A stretch of 64,000 nt of DNA from Rhytidiadelphus loreus (taxonomy: Eukaryota > Streptophyta > Bryopsida > Hypnales > Hylocomiaceae): positions 40,776,760 to 40,840,759 of the forward strand of contig OX344762.1 in assembly GCA_947034895.1 (NCBI GenBank). Direction: 5' to 3'. A model generated the notes under the pieces. It saw only the letters and a program-made list of their open reading frames with translations. It was not told the DNA's origin and did no database searches. Of the stretch, positions 11,102-24,900 are shown piece after piece (the first letter of the stretch is position 1; the number at the start of each line of letters is the position of its first letter). Made by a program: the position numbers and the translations under genes.

Positions 11102-14100
11102 TCCTATTCAGTCCTATTTATGTCCCCTAAAGCAATACCTACTTCAACACCTTGGATATTAGCCTTGGATTCGAAATGACAAGAGGCTAAAATTTGACAA
11201 TTTTTTAAAAGTGATAGCTACATATCCACCTTTTATTTTTATACACGAGTTGGTTGTTGATCCTACCATTTTTTTTGTCCGGTTTTGGATCCTCCATTTT
11301 CACACTCCAATAAATTATTTTCCCCCAAGGTGATGGTTAACAATGAAATAACTGGAAGTTTCCCCAAACGTTGTACAAAATAAAAATGAATAATTAGTAA
11401 AACTGAACTCCCCTATTAGATCTATACTTAACCTTCAATAATTTTACACTACCTCAATGGGACAAACCAACATCGAATTGCAATAAGATTTGTGTCTTCA
11501 TCTTGATAAGTCGAAGTTGTCCAATTATATTTGAACACAACATGAAAAATTCTCCAAATATACAAGAAATGTGCAATTATAAATGTGCAATCATAGAGGG
11601 TTGAGAGTACTTGTAGATTATGATAATAAGATGAATGATTTTGTTTTTAGGCAAAAGTGAAACATTAAACTTGGAATATTTAATGTCAACCGTGTTGCTA
11701 ATCCAACTTTTCTAAATCCTTGTCTAAAATGTATAGTCTCTAAACAAGGTAACAACCTAAAGTCTAGGGTTGATTTTGAATAAATTTGAAATTAGCACTT
11801 TGAAAATTTATATTTTATTCATAAAATACATGCTAAATAAAATTGAAATTCTCTTTTGATTGCCAAGAAGACTCAATAGAAACTAAAACAATGTAATAAT
11901 AGGAACTATTCTCAAATGTTTATTTGGATTGTATTAGGTGTAGCTACATGTTCAACCAATGTTGGTGGGATGTCTCGGTGAATGATGTAGATGAATCAAA
12001 TTAGGTTGTTGATATCTATTTGTTTAATCTTTGGATGCCTCCGAAGTAATCCAAAATTTCAAATATGTAAAGAGTTATTGAAAGTGCAACTTAAAATAAT
12101 AATTTAGCGATGACTTTAAAAAAAATGTATGACACCTATTGAAGTATTCAAATCATAAAATCTTCTTATATAATTAGCACAAAGTCTTAGCACAAAGTGA
12201 AAGTGCCTTAAATCCGAGCTTAAATCTTTCAAGCCCCCTTTTTGTACTCCATAATTCACCTTGATTCCTCCCCTCTTCATAATATCTTTTTCCGTCAAAA
12301 GTTAAAATAAAACGTAAAGAGGTTGAGTGAGTGGTGGAAATGGGTGATAATTATGGCAATTCCAAACCTTCAATGAGATGGCATGTTGCCACATGAAATT
12401 GACAATTAGATTGAATTTTGCATTCATTCAAGAAGTGTTTCAAGGGAATCAATTTAATCAAGGATATATTTTGGGCAGTTCAAGGATACTTATTTGTAGG
12501 CCATAAGCCAAGTAGTATTTAATTGTGGATCTTTTGGGAGATGCTCATGGCTCTAATCTATGAATTTTTTTTGTATTTCAATCTTGGAAGGACAATGCCT
12601 ATCATCGAGGTAGTTAACTAAAAATCATCAAATTCTTTGATGAATAGGTTCATTTTTTTGTTTCTATTGTAATAATAAAAACCATCCATTAGAGATTGTA
12701 TGTCTTCCATAGCATTTTAGTGATAAGGGCATTACAATTTTTATTGGAAAATAATAGTTTCAATTGAATTTGTCTCCACTTAAATTTGTCAATGCACAAA
12801 AATTTGGCATGGCAATAGGAATTATCTCTAAGTTATTCAAATGCTTAAAATGGTTAATAATAGGTCCATCTACCATTAGTTAATCCTAGAAAGACACAAC
12901 CCCTCATAATCAAGGTAGTCACTAAAATACTTTGATTATTGAACAAATAGGTGCAATACAATTAATAGTGTTATCATCCATTGAACCTTTTAGGTTTGTA
13001 ACATTCTTACATGATTAATTCTTAGACAACACTTCCTAAGACTCCATGTATTCAACTCCAATTTTTTTTCCTGTATGCCATATTTTTTCACTAAATATGA
13101 GTGGAAATTAAACTTTTTTATTTTATTTTTCAAAGATGAGGTTGCATGTCTTTTACATTTCCTAAAATTTTCAATTTTTTAATGAAAACTTTCAATTATC
13201 ATAAATTTATTAAGATTAAGTTGTTGTAGCTTTCTAGCAATTTTAGTAGGCTTTTTGCGCAATAATTAAATAAAGTGCAAAAAATAGTTAGGTAGACCCT
13301 TAAAGAATATATTAAAATCAAGAATTTTAAAGATATAATTAAAATAAGTTAGGCATTCATCCAAGTTTTTCTAACAATTTTTGGATGATTGTTGCTACTT
13401 TCATCCAAGGCAGTCATATTTACCTAAACCCTTGTCTTGACCTCCAAATCCTAAATTGATGTCCTACATCCTTATATACATTTTAAAAATTAAAAAAATT
13501 AAAATGCTTTATTTTTATGTTTTATTTATATGTAGGCATCCTTTTAATTATTTATTTCCTAATCAAGTTGCTAGGAAGCTACAATAAATGAATTCTTATC
13601 AAATACAAAAAATACTTAAAAAAACTAAAAATTTCACCATTGCTATACATTATAGTTTTGAACATCATTGTATAAACTAAACTTCTATAACATTCTATGA
13701 TTAAAACATTAGTAGACCTTGATTATAGCTCAAACCTCAAACCTCAATAAAGTATTACAAAATTTCAAATTCAAGTCCAAACTAGATTTAGTCAGCTTCA
13801 TTTAATTAGTTGGTATCAAATTCAAAAAAAGATCATTTTTAATGTTTAAAATTCAGATCAAAACCAAGGATGTACAATATGTCAAAATATACTAAAAAAA
13901 CATCTTTTGTCATCCATTTTTTGAGCATCTTCTTTTTAAAAGAGAGGTCAATAATACCTCAATGAGTTTTTTCTGCTTGCAATGGATTTCCATTTGTTTA
14001 AAAAAGAAAAGTAAAAGTAAAAGTAAACCTCAATGAAGGAGTTTTTATCATCATCCACTACATACCCATTCAAATAATTCTCAAAAGAAAATAAATTGGA

Positions 14101-14289
14101 TGAAAAATCCCAATCCTTCATCTTGGATTTTGCATTTGAAATCATCTAGAAGCCATTTTCAGACTCTAGATGCATTCAACCCTCAAACACCAGGCTAATC
14201 ATTGTAGAAATCATCCTTTTTAGTACTCTATGAATCATTTGTTTAAAAAATAAAAATTCAAGAGCACTCATTGGAGGTCAAACTTCTGT
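11102..14289. other. AT-rich spacer, no gene seen
   Basis: Over 3 kb of AT-rich DNA with only short chance frames. No terminal inverted repeats, RNA genes or protein motifs could be supported. Confidence 0.55.
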
Positions 14290-14430
14290 GCAAGACCTCT
14301 CCTTTTTTCACGCAAAATTTCCAAGGATGAACGTGTGCAAGACCTCTCCTTTTTTCACACAAATTTTCCTAGGATGAACACATGCAAGACCTCTCCTTTT
14401 TTCACACAAAATTTCCAAGGATGAACACAT
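14290..14430. repeat. Three tandem 47-bp units within a dispersed repeat
   Basis: Units start at 14290, 14337 and 14384, each with GCAAGACCTCTCCTTTTTTC followed by a CACAAAATTTCC-type stretch and GGATGAAC. The flanking sequence (about 14200-14490) aligns with 50765-50920 and with 63830-63870, so this is a local expansion inside one member of a dispersed family. A 131-codon minus frame (14308-14703) reads through the units and is not called a gene. Confidence 0.8.
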
Positions 14431-17344
14431 GCACTTCTGTCTTACATAGAAAATTTCTCTTGTCTTCCATTGCACACTTCGTGCCCTCGGCATCCTTCTA
14501 GAGTTATCACCCTCTTCCATATCCATATGAAACTTCCACCAAGTTGCTGCAAAAAGGCCCTTGACGCACAGGGTTGAGACTAGAGGCACAGCAACTACGC
14601 TTCTAGGAAAGCGAGAATGACGTAACTTGTAGCCGTTGCAAATAATGATGATTCGGGGACGCACTGCCTTCAAGCTCCGGTTGTTCTCAATAGGCAACTG
14701 CAAATCTGCTTCCTAAGGTTAGTCATGTGAATTGGCATGGTGCCCACACAAAGCAACGCCATACAAAAAAAGTTCGAGAAAAATAGACAAACTCTGAAAA
14801 TTGTCAGGGCATGTTTTGATCATTGCCTCGTTTTTTTCATTGACCCGGAAAGGATGAGACCTATCGGCAAAGGTACTTTGTGAAAAAATGATTTGATTTA
14901 TGGATCAATATTGGGTGCATTCTTCGTTACAAAAAATCTGAACCTTGCAGAAGGCCGTTTGACTAGTAGTGCTGGGCTAGTTCTTAAAAAAATATAAATT
15001 TTTTATTTTATTTTAATGATTTTCTGGTTGTAATTGCACTGTTGCATGCAGTCTCGTGGCCCTTTGTTGGATTCAGATTTTTTACTAATGTCTATAGTGA
15101 TGTGGGAAGTCATCCATTGGTTATTTTTTGGCTACAATGCCCTCATAGGGTTAAAGGGTGAGCCATTGGGCTCTTTGAAACTTCCAAGTTTTTTATCTAT
15201 TCAAGGTTAGATTGGTTCAATAATTCTAAAACAATGAAGATTAGTTGACATTAATGGATCATCACTCGATCTTGAATGTTGTTGCAAAATTCTATCTTAT
15301 ATATATTTTTTCATATTGCATATTCATAACATTCCATTCCAAACTTGATGACTATAGGTCTCTAAAACACTCTAATAAATCCCTTCTAAGATAGGCTAAT
15401 AGAAAGAAATCATCCCTTCTTTTAAGTTGTAGAACTTTGGCCACATCACTTCATTCTTTCCTTCATTCTTGAGTTATCTTGGGGTTAAAAGGGACTCTAA
15501 GATCACAAGGAAAGAGTTTGTATTCTTGTAATTTATTGTTTCAAAGACAAGAGCTCATGAATAGCCATTATTATAGCTTGCCTAATGGCTCAATTATACA
15601 AGCGTGTTTGAGAATTAATTACAAGGATATTATAGACTTAAAATTTTTGGAGTTAGAAGGGACTCTTGTATCTTTGTTCAAGAATGTTATCTTAATAGAT
15701 CATAGCTAAATTGTTGAATTTACCATTGTTCTAGCCAATATTTAGTAACAAATTTCAATACCCCAAACTAAAATCAAACTCTAAATTTAAAGATGAGTGA
15801 TTTGTACATAGAGTTTGTTGTTGTTCTGAATCTTGAATCTTGAATTTTTGAATCTAATAATTATTTCAAATTTCCTTTAAAACAATTAGATTGGAGATAG
15901 TAAAAGTGCAATCTATTATTTTTCAACAACAATAGAGATCATATTTACCTACAAGATGAAGCACCAAGATTATACAAGATGATTTTGTCAATATTGGTAG
16001 TACTATTGAGGATGGTTTTTGCCTTATTGATTTTAAAAATATTTGCAATTGGAATATTTTTAGTATTGTAAATGGATTTGTCAATGATTTGTAAAGGGGG
16101 AGGGCATAAAGTTTAGAAGGGAAGGGATGGTGAAATTGATTTTCATATGTGTCGGTGTGTTAAGAAACTATAAAAGCAAGTGCATTTGATTGTGTAAAAG
16201 TGCAAGATTTGCATTCCACTAGGAACAATTACAAAAAGGTGACTTTCAAACTCTATCCATGAGCCTACTAGATCATGGATTCAAATCAAATTCACTTTAT
16301 AATAGAAAGGAAGAGGAGTATCTTTGAATTGAAATCTTCCACTCTAACACTTGCATTCTAAACTTTTTTTCCCGCATATTGGTTAGATTGGTGGAATAAA
16401 GTGTACAAGTAGCAAATAATTTATGGTATTTTTATAATTGATCAATTAGCTTTAAAGAGAAAATGGTTTTATTAAGTGATGTTCTTGCATATTTTTATCT
16501 TGTTTAGGATGTCATTTTGTTCTCCTGGATGATTTTGACAAATTTTGGAAAAATTTAAAAGATTTTTATTGAATTTGAATTGTGAAATCCCCAAACATGA
16601 ACATGACATGTGTGTGTGTGTGTGTGTGTTCGTTCTTAAACATTAATGTAATAATTTTTTTAATACTACTAATTGTCTTTGAAGAATATACCTTTCATGT
16701 ATATGAATATATTTTTGGATTTTTTGTTAGAAGGGCTACAAGCAATTTTTGCATTACGTTGAATTACATGCATTGAGATTGAAGAAAAATGCATTATAAG
16801 TAATCATAATGAATAGTATATAATATGGGAGTTGCTTAATTACCCGAGTGTGAAATGGATTATATAGTCCCTTCACAATATAAAATGGATTTTGGATCCA
16901 CTCAGACACACTTAATATTAGACTTGATTTGTGGATAGTTTTTCTAAAGAAAAATGACATAAAAGCTTTCTAAAAATAGAGTTATTTATTTAGTCAATGA
17001 CCAGCACTAGAAGTAACAACAATAGAAGCCCTTTTTGTAGATGCAACACAATCAAATCCTCCATTGAATATAAATCAAAACAATTGCTAGGAATTATTTT
17101 TTCACACTTTCTAATTAAAAGTACAATAGAATCTTTCATTTTCAAAAATGGATGTCTCATGTGGAAGGTGGAAGGTGGAGGATGACTTTCCGTTTGGGCG
17201 AGCATCGCATTTTCTTACAAAAATTACTTCTACTATACATTTATAAACTATCAATATTGCAACACTTTATTAGGAATAGAGGAATTGTTGTAAATAATTT
17301 GAATACAATGGAAATAAGAATTCATTTTTTCCTATAAGTTGCTA
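14431..17344. other. AT-rich spacer with a GT microsatellite
   Basis: No gene is supported. A (TG)n run lies at about 16609-16629. Short frames here are AT-driven. Confidence 0.5.
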
Positions 17345-17354
17345 ACATACATGA
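17345..17354. repeat. Left 10-bp target duplication of the Mutator-like MITE
   Basis: ACATACATGA here is repeated exactly at 17766-17775, immediately outside the inverted repeats of the element between them. Confidence 0.8.
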
Positions 17355-17765
17355 CAATGGTGCTAGTATGTGAGCTTAGAAATGTGAGCTAAAATTAGAC
17401 ACATAGGTATTCGACAACTATTGGAGATGTCTATAACATACATACTTATAATATAAACATCCTATAACTACGAAAGGTGCCTATAACATAGACACCTATC
17501 ATATAAATATCCTATAGCCATGGAAGGTGCCTATAACATAGACACCTATAATATAAATATCCTATAACCATGGAACGTGCTTATAACATAGACACTTATA
17601 ATATAAACATCCTATAATCATGGAAGGTGCTTATAACATAGGTACCTACAACATAGATGCCTATAATATAATCATCTTATAACTTTGGAAGGTACTTATA
17701 ACATAGGAGCCTAACCTCCTATGCTCATGGGCTCAAGAGCCTAGGCTCACATAATAGCAACTGTG
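17355..17765. mobile_element. Mutator-like MITE, 411 bp
   Basis: The ends are imperfect inverted repeats of about 25 bp (20 of 25 match). The left end is CAATGGTGCTAGTATGTGAG and the right end read inward is CACAGTTGCTATTATGTGAG. Exact 10-bp direct repeats flank it. Target duplications of 9-11 bp are characteristic of Mutator-like elements. There is no coding capacity, so it is non-autonomous. The interior is mostly a 50-bp minisatellite. Confidence 0.8.
17431..17705. repeat. 50-bp minisatellite inside the MITE
   Basis: The motif CTATAACATA or TTATAACATA recurs at exactly 17431, 17481, 17531, 17581 and 17631, with a degenerate sixth unit reaching about 17705. Each unit also contains a CCTATAA..ATGGAAGGTGC-like stretch. 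Confidence 0.9.
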
Positions 17766-17775
17766 ACATACATGA
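17766..17775. repeat. Right 10-bp target duplication of the Mutator-like MITE
   Basis: An exact copy of ACATACATGA at 17345-17354. Confidence 0.8.
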
Positions 17776-18280
17776 ACATAATTTGAAAAGTTTGCACACG
17801 TGTTGAAGCTTTCAATACAACATATACACAAAAGTGCATGATTGGAAGTGAAACGTAGTACATTGTACTTGGCATGTGAAATTCTAAAGGATCTAGACGT
17901 ATTTCCAATAATTATGTTTGTATACACATAGAAGGATTTTTTGGAAGACTCCCAAGTAGTTGCCCTTCTCTTGTGATTTTCAGTTTGGATAAGCATTTTA
18001 CATGGATGTCCAATAACTTTTGAAAATTTACTTGTAGTGAAATTGTCTAACTTTGCCAACATGGCATTGTCATATTGTTTTGGACATTGCATAAAACATG
18101 ACTACATTTTCTCTTATGTCTTACATAACATACTTGTATTCTATATCATGCATATGTTTTTTCACAAACATGTACACATTTTTTGCAATGTTTACCAAAA
18201 TTCTACCACCTACTAGCTCAAACTTTGTGGCACCCTCTTGTCTACAAAAGCATGCCATGTTTTTTGATGCCACCACAAAA

Positions 18281-18300
18281 AACATGGGTTTCTTCTAGTG
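18281..18300 (-). mobile_element. CACTA-like terminal motif
   Basis: Read on the minus strand this is CACTAGAAGAAACCCATGTT, close to the CACTA-superfamily end CACTACAAGAAA. A 20-bp match with two differences lies at 19964-19983 in the same orientation. No opposite end was found. Confidence 0.4.
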
Positions 18301-18389
18301 CCCATAACTCCTCATGGGCACATTCAATTGTAAAAACCTAGTAGAGCAATAAGAAATTCCTTGTCTTCACATCCAAAAAATATTTCAAA

Positions 18390-18472
18390 AAATATAGTAA
18401 ATTTTTTATTTGTAGTGAATCGCCCAAAATCGCTATGTTGCCAAAAACATTGTTTGGTCTTTTAGGGGTTAA
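18390..18472 (-). mobile_element. Partial TTAA-family element end
   Basis: Read from 18472 on the minus strand it begins TTAACCCCTAAA and continues with TTTTTGGCAACATAGCGA. The same words, in order, start the element at 40879. The other end could not be placed. Confidence 0.6.
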
Positions 18473-19963
18473 TTTTACAACACCACAGAGGACAAAAAGT
18501 GTGAGATGAATGACTTTTAGGTACTTATAGAAACAAAAATGCACCTATTCATCCAATAATAGGATCATATTTTGGCAAACTATGTTGATGGACTACAACC
18601 AATGCAACAAGTTGAGGACCCAATGCAACATCCTATAGACAAAAGAAGAGCCTACTTTGTCATTGTAGGCGACAACACAATTCCTGAGGTTGAAGCTTAA
18701 TATGTGCACATCCTTTTCATATATGTGTGATAGCTTACAAATGTTATGTAGAACATCTGAAGGATAGGGCAACTTGTCTACCTCTATGTCTCCTACAAGG
18801 AGCTGTTTTCTTGAAAACATTCATCAGGTGACAAAAGTAGTGGTTGTCGATGCTGGATGTAATGTGTGTGTGACGTCATCTAAATGGGGAGGGTTGCTCA
18901 TATGAAAATGTGACTATCATTTTTTGAATTGCCCGAGGTGGATTCAATGCAAGACCTTGTCAGTAGTAGTCAAAATGCAATGAATTGCACCATTTGTTAG
19001 CACAAAATTCATAGTTTATCTTGTTTATATTTGTTATCTTCATCCATGTTAATGTTTTTTGGTGCATGCATGACCATTTTCATACATCAAAGAGGAAATT
19101 GGGTTTACAAAATCCACACAAGATACATACAATGCAAGATACAATGAGTATGGTTGTTTCTAGTATTTGTCAACTTGCATTGCATGCATAAAATCACTCT
19201 TTCATAGATGTTTATATCAACAAAAATTGGGCAAAAGGTCATGTCGTAGTCATATGAATATTGCTAAAGATGCCTTTCTTCATTTGTTGAAGATTAGGTT
19301 GTTGCTCAGACATAATTACGTAGTGAATTGCATGTTGAACAATGTGCGCTATGAAGTCATAATCATAGGAAGGTGAAGACAATGATGTTGAAAGTAATGT
19401 CTTTAGAAACGTCTCAATGTCTTTAGAAACAATTTAATGTCTTCATAAACATTTGTACATCCCATTTAACATCCACAAGAACATTTGACAAATATGACAT
19501 GGATGGACCTTGTATGTTGACGTGGCATGCCATGTCATTATTTTCATGTCCGCGTTAGTGAATTTCCATATCATATACCACATCAGATGCCATATCATCT
19601 TTTTCCCCAAACTGCTTGTCCATCATTTTTTTTTCCACCTCGGGCAATTATTTTCTTCTAGACCACAATAATCTCTACTAATTTACACACGGTTAAATAG
19701 ACCTAGGGATGCTGATGTGGCAATGATTGTTTTCTTGGACAATCTTTGGAACATCATTATATTTGTAGTCATGTCTTTAGCCACATAGTTTTTGCTAGCA
19801 CCTACATGTTGCTCGACATGTTGTGACTGTAATTTTCCTCTATTTTCTACAACGTCCACATAAATCTACACTTTCGTTGTATTTGTCTAGTAAACATCTC
19901 AATGTTCTTTTGGATATAGCATGTCCATCTTAGACAAGCTACGTTTTTGGTCAGACATAAAAA

Positions 19964-19983
19964 AACATGGGTTCCTTATAGTG
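19964..19983 (-). mobile_element. CACTA-like terminal motif
   Basis: On the minus strand this reads CACTATAAGGAACCCATGTT, the near twin of the motif at 18281-18300, in the same orientation. It is either a second element of the family or a duplicated end. Confidence 0.4.
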
Positions 19984-20814
19984 TTATTTGCTCCTACCAA
20001 CAAGTCAACAACTCTAATTAAACAATACACCCCGTCACAAATTCCATCATAAATTCATAATCATCATCAACTCCATATACTTCTTCATAGTTTGCTCAAC
20101 TATGGAGACAATAGCATCTTTGGCACTATTTCTATTTCCAAGCCCTATGTTACATCATCAACAACAAATCATGACAAATCCTCATAAAAAAATCCCCCGA
20201 CATGACAAAAATCCATAGAAATAACACAATCCAATGACATCCATAAAAATGTTTATTTTCTAGGATTCTACTACAAGAATTCTCTTGCAATGTACTAGAG
20301 TTCGAAGCCTACTTAAACCCCATCCAAATTAGGGTTATACTAACAATTCAAAACCCCACAAAGATCAATCATGAATTATATGGAATGGAGATCTAGAGGA
20401 ATACAACACCACCATAGAAGCCATTCCTAGCGTCTTCTCCTAGCCATTACTCATGAAGCTCCTGCTATAAGAGTTTGAATTACTCTACTGAAAGCCATAG
20501 CTAGGAAGTAGTGACCCCTTTAAGAAAAAAATGAACACCGTAGCCAATTTTTTATAAAATCAATTACAACTAACCTACAGTGCAAATTCTTTCTATTTTT
20601 ACTATCTAGGGAATATTTGAAGAGACCAACTAGTACTAGTGACCAAAAATGTGGTGCTTTTTATAAATCTCTACTTTACATTATTATTGATTTCTTCTAT
20701 TGAACACAACCTTCCAGCTCCAAAAAAAGAATTTCAGCAATTGCTTACGAATCTTTCTTCCTTAAAACATCCACATCTCTTGTAGTCGACACAACAACAA
20801 GGTGTTAGTCTTCC

Positions 20815-21170
20815 AATGGCATGTGTACAAAATTTAAAATTATGTGATAGATTGGTAGATAAAGGTGTTGCTTTTCACTCATAAGTAGTTGGAATTTTGG
20901 ATTTTGGTACACGACGATGAATTGTTTCTTCTCACCAACAAATGGGTGTGGAGAATTTTTGATTATGACATAGAGCTCCAAGGGGTTGCTTCTCATGAAC
21001 TATTGGTATTAGAAGTTTTGAATTATGCCACAAAGTGATAAGCCAACAAGATATTGCTTCTCTTTAGCCATAGTTGTAGAGAATTTTTTTTTTCGTTTAT
21101 GTGATACACTCATAAAAAAAATGTCACTTTTCACCAACTATATGTTAGTGAAATTTTGAAGCATAATGCA
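20815..21170. repeat. Degenerate tandem repeat, about 55-70 bp units
   Basis: Words of the type TTGCTTCTCACCAAC recur near 20869, 20925, 20982, 21053 and 21123. Each is followed by a GTxGxGAATTTTxGATTATG-like stretch. The spacing is uneven and the units are diverged. Confidence 0.55.
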
Positions 21171-21241
21171 GTTGTGCAGTTGGTGATAGGTCTCATCCTT
21201 TTTAGGGTTAAATTACATGAAGATATCATCTATAAAAAAAC

Positions 21242-21560
21242 CATTAGATGAGATTTCCCTACTGAGAAGGGCCGCAAGTTTATAAGTGAAAAACTGGACG
21301 AAAGTGGACGAAACTAGCCGTTTGCAGGGCCTGCTCACCTGGCCAAGCGACTGCCACGTCGATTTAAAACAAAACAAAACAAAACAAAAAATTTAACTTT
21401 GTTTTCCATTTTAAGAACTTAATTTTTTATTTTATTTTTTATTTAAAAGAAAAAAAACACTGTCAGACGCGTTTGATATGAAGGCCCGAGGGAACGGACG
21501 GGGGAACGGAGCTGGGAACAGCCTGAAACGGCCCTCCAGCCCCCCCAATCACATCTAATG
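21242..21560. mobile_element. MITE family A, copy 1
   Basis: The ends are inverted: CATTAGATGAGAT on the left and CACATCTAATG on the right. GGGCCG/CGGCCC blocks sit about 30 bp in from each end. The interior has two GC-richer arms around an A/T-rich centre, including CTGGCCAAGCGACTGCCA, which is shared with other copies. It lies about 425 bp upstream of the SEC12-like start codon and so may be in that promoter region. There is no coding capacity. Superfamily and target duplication are unclear. Confidence 0.75.
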
Positions 21561-21984
21561 CATAGATACACACAAATCTACGTATCCGTTCGATATGGAA
21601 AAGTGTAGACGACCAGGTACTGTATGTCGTACAGTACCAAACAGTATATCCGCGAACCAACTCCCCGCAATAGAAGCCCAAGGATATACTTCCGCATATT
21701 CGGTACCGCCTTGACAGCAGGAATCGCCCTCCGGAGCGACGAAAGTCCAGCAATTCGGCAACAGGGGGCAACAGGCACTCCAATTTCCAAAACCCAAGAT
21801 TCTTCTTCCCAGATCAAAAGCGCTTCTCACGTGGGTTGCTTCCAAATCCAGCTTCTGATCATCGCAAGGGATGCAAAATTGTGACAGCAATCCTGTTTTG
21901 CTTGCTCTTTGAGCTTCTCCGTATTCGAAGCTTTGGGCGTTGCGAATAGTGCTCGTTTTTGCTTTTTTTTTTTTGCTGGGAGCA

Positions 21985-24900
21985 ATGACTGGGAAGAAGC
22001 GGGTGAAGTTCACGCGCCCGACCTCCAGGAATGAGGATTCGGAGTCGATTTGCGGGGCGTGGGTGCCGCGCGCAGGGAGCGTGACAGATGCGCCGTCGGG
22101 GTTTCTTCTGCTGGGCCGCGATGGAACTGCGTCCTCGGAGAATGGAGTCGCCGTCCGCGAGTATAATTTCGATACCGACATGCTTTCTGAAACTGTAAGC
22201 TTTGGCTGAATACTGTTGAAAAGAATTATCTACTTTATTATTTATTATTTTTTGTGTGTTGGAAAGTACCTTTGAATGTGGTATCGGAGATTCGTGGATC
22301 CGATTTGGTGCATACATGGCGCCGGGTTTGCTTTGGCGTTGATTAGGGCTTATGTGGGAGGGTGTTTGGTAGAAATTACTGATCATCGTGAAATCGTTAC
22401 ATTCCGTGATGGAGAGATTCGTATGCTAATTTATCGACTTTTTCGAGCTTAGGGTTTTGGATTTAGCTTTGGTTTTAATTTTCCTTGATATCTGTAGGAT
22501 GTGAATGTTTGGCTGTAGCATTGTTTAGGATGTGCATTGCATATGACTCTTAAGGTGTCGCTGATCACCGCTTTCACAAAACACTAGAAAGTGAATGTAT
22601 CGCTAAATAGCATCCAGTTTTCAAATTTTTTTGGTTTTTGATTTGAATGATTCATATTTTCTAGTCCGAGCATGTTGTAGATGGATTTGAAATTGTTTGT
22701 GAAGTGCGAGGTTACTTGTGTTGTTACAGATCCTCGCAATAGGGACAGAGGATGGTCGTCCTTTGCAACTTGTTGTGCATCCAAGTGGTGCAGGAGTTCT
22801 CTGTGCGTTTGCAAATAGTTGCAAGTAAGTTTCTGTTGCCTTTGGTTTTCATAAAGTACTAAAGCATTTGTCGTTAGATAGCTTGTTTTCCAGATTTGTA
22901 TGATGCTGGTAGGTATATGTATCCGGACATCGCCATTGAGTTAAATCAGGGTTCCAGTTCTGCTTAAGTTGATAGGAATGCTTGGCGGTGGAAGTTTTTT
23001 CGAATATCAGTTCTGGGTGTTGATTATGTGCCTATAATGAGCTGAAAGGTAGGGTGGATTGAAATCATTAGGTTAACTTAAGAGCACGTAGAATCATCCA
23101 CCAACAAGTTGAGGGTTCTTGCAGGTATTTCGAGATAATAAACCCAAAGGGACCTGTGCAGCTTAAAGCTTCTGAGCTCGAGCTTCTTCTGCTACAGGGG
23201 ATTGGGATCCAAAGTTGCATACGATTTAATGGGGATGGTTCTGTGTTAGTCACTGGTGGCAAGGTACTGAAATACTTGCCCTCATCACGTTGATCTAAAT
23301 TACGTTCAATGGATCATATAATTCATGAGTTAGGATCATATAATACATGAGTTAGGATCATACAAATTGTGATATTTATTGCATTATTTTGTTGCAACTA
23401 TAATCATGGACAGGATGGTCACCTTCGAGTTTTTGCTTGGCCTACTTGCGAACTTGCACTAGACGAACCACGCGCACATCGTTCAATTCAAGATCTTGAC
23501 ATCAGGTACCAAGTCGTACCTCTTGTCATACGTGTTTTTCTTGCTGACCAATTTTGGACATAATTTAGTTGTTAAGTCAGTGGTCTTGCTCCCATTTTGG
23601 AGAGGATTTCAACACAAGAAAATATGCTTTATTTAGATATTGTATGAATCAGTTAAGAATTTTCAAAGCCTTGCTCATTGGGTGAGTGAATCCAGGGGTT
23701 AGAATTGACTTTTCAGCACTTTCACATTGTCATATTCACTAGATTCTAAATGCATACTTGTCAGTAACATGCAAACTCAACTTATTAGCATACCCACGGC
23801 AAGAAGTCTCCCATAAGAAGGGGTTCACTACCTTCTAAATTGTGCATAATTATCGGTGTATATTTGGGTGGCTACCTTCAGTTGATCAAGGGTGCTGTTG
23901 CATGCTTCAGTTATGATTCAGCATATGTGGCATCGATGGCTGAGGATAGTGTATGTCGTGTGTGGGACATCGCGAAAGGAGAATCGATAGCCCAACTGCA
24001 GCGAGAGAAGGTATACTTGGCAGATAGCATTTCAATTATTAAATAACAATCTTCTGTTCTTCGTAAATTCTGGAGGAGTTTTTGTGTTGCTCCTCCATCG
24101 GTAAGAGACCTTCTAAGGCATTTAGAATCACCGATACATATTTGAGACTGGCATCGTGCTCATATTTTATTGCCTGCTTTTTGGATTTGGACCATCTGTG
24201 ACCTGGTGACGAGCTCTTTGTATTCACCTCGGCATGTAGTCGTTCCTGCGTTGCCTATTTGTTGTCTGACTGAAACCAATATTTATGGCAGGATGAGAAA
24301 TTCGGTTGCTGCAGATTTTCGCGTGATGCTTCACAAGCTTTCTTATTCGTGTCATTTACGAAGGGTAATCTCTATGGTCTTCACTTTGACTTGCGTTACC
24401 CAAATCCAAGCGTGTGATTTCATTTTATGTTCTTGTCACCACATGTCCGGTCTTATCTAATGTACTGATCTAGAGTGCTGGGAGGTTCCTAGCAGCTATT
24501 TGACTCATGGTGTCTCCTCATTTGTGCAGGTAGAAGGGGTTTTATTGGAGTTTGGAATATGGTAGATTGGAGCAAAGTCGGCTCTAAAAAGTTAGCTAAT
24601 GCCCCTATTTCATGCCTCGCCGTCAGTCGAGATGGAAAATCTTTGGGCTTGTAAGTTATGCTGAATCCATTCGTTTTGTATTCTCCTACCTTGCTCATTG
24701 TTTGCGTTTATTACAAATTTTGGTCGTCTCCTTTACTACGTTATTTTCCTTAACCAGCATTACTGTACTTTCTAGATTTGTTGGATGATATTCTAGTAAA
24801 GTTCTCTTTGTTGAAAGTGATGAATTTGAGGTTTTTTTGATGAATTTGCAGGGGGACGACAGAGGGAGATTTGATTGTAGTATTAATGAAGAGAATGGAG

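Larger units (their letters stand above)
17776..20814. other. Repeat-derived spacer
   Basis: Apart from the terminal motifs listed separately, an inverted pair AATTGCCCGAGGTGG lies near 18926-18942, with its complement near 19632-19648, about 700 bp apart. No coding sequence is supported. Confidence 0.45.

Noticed and set aside
17431..17705. Regularly spaced repeats that could look like a CRISPR array
   Set aside because: The units are contiguous 50-bp minisatellite repeats inside a MITE in a plant genome, with no unique spacers.
21940..21984. N-terminal extension of the SEC12-like exon 1 with a hydrophobic leader
   Set aside because: It opens with TTG, not ATG, and the poly-T run that codes the hydrophobic stretch is in the leader. 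The ATG at 21985 begins the conserved part.
21555..22386. Two long minus-strand frames (208 and 175 codons) over the SEC12-like start
   Set aside because: They run antisense across MITE copy 1, the promoter and exon 1 and show no conserved motif.
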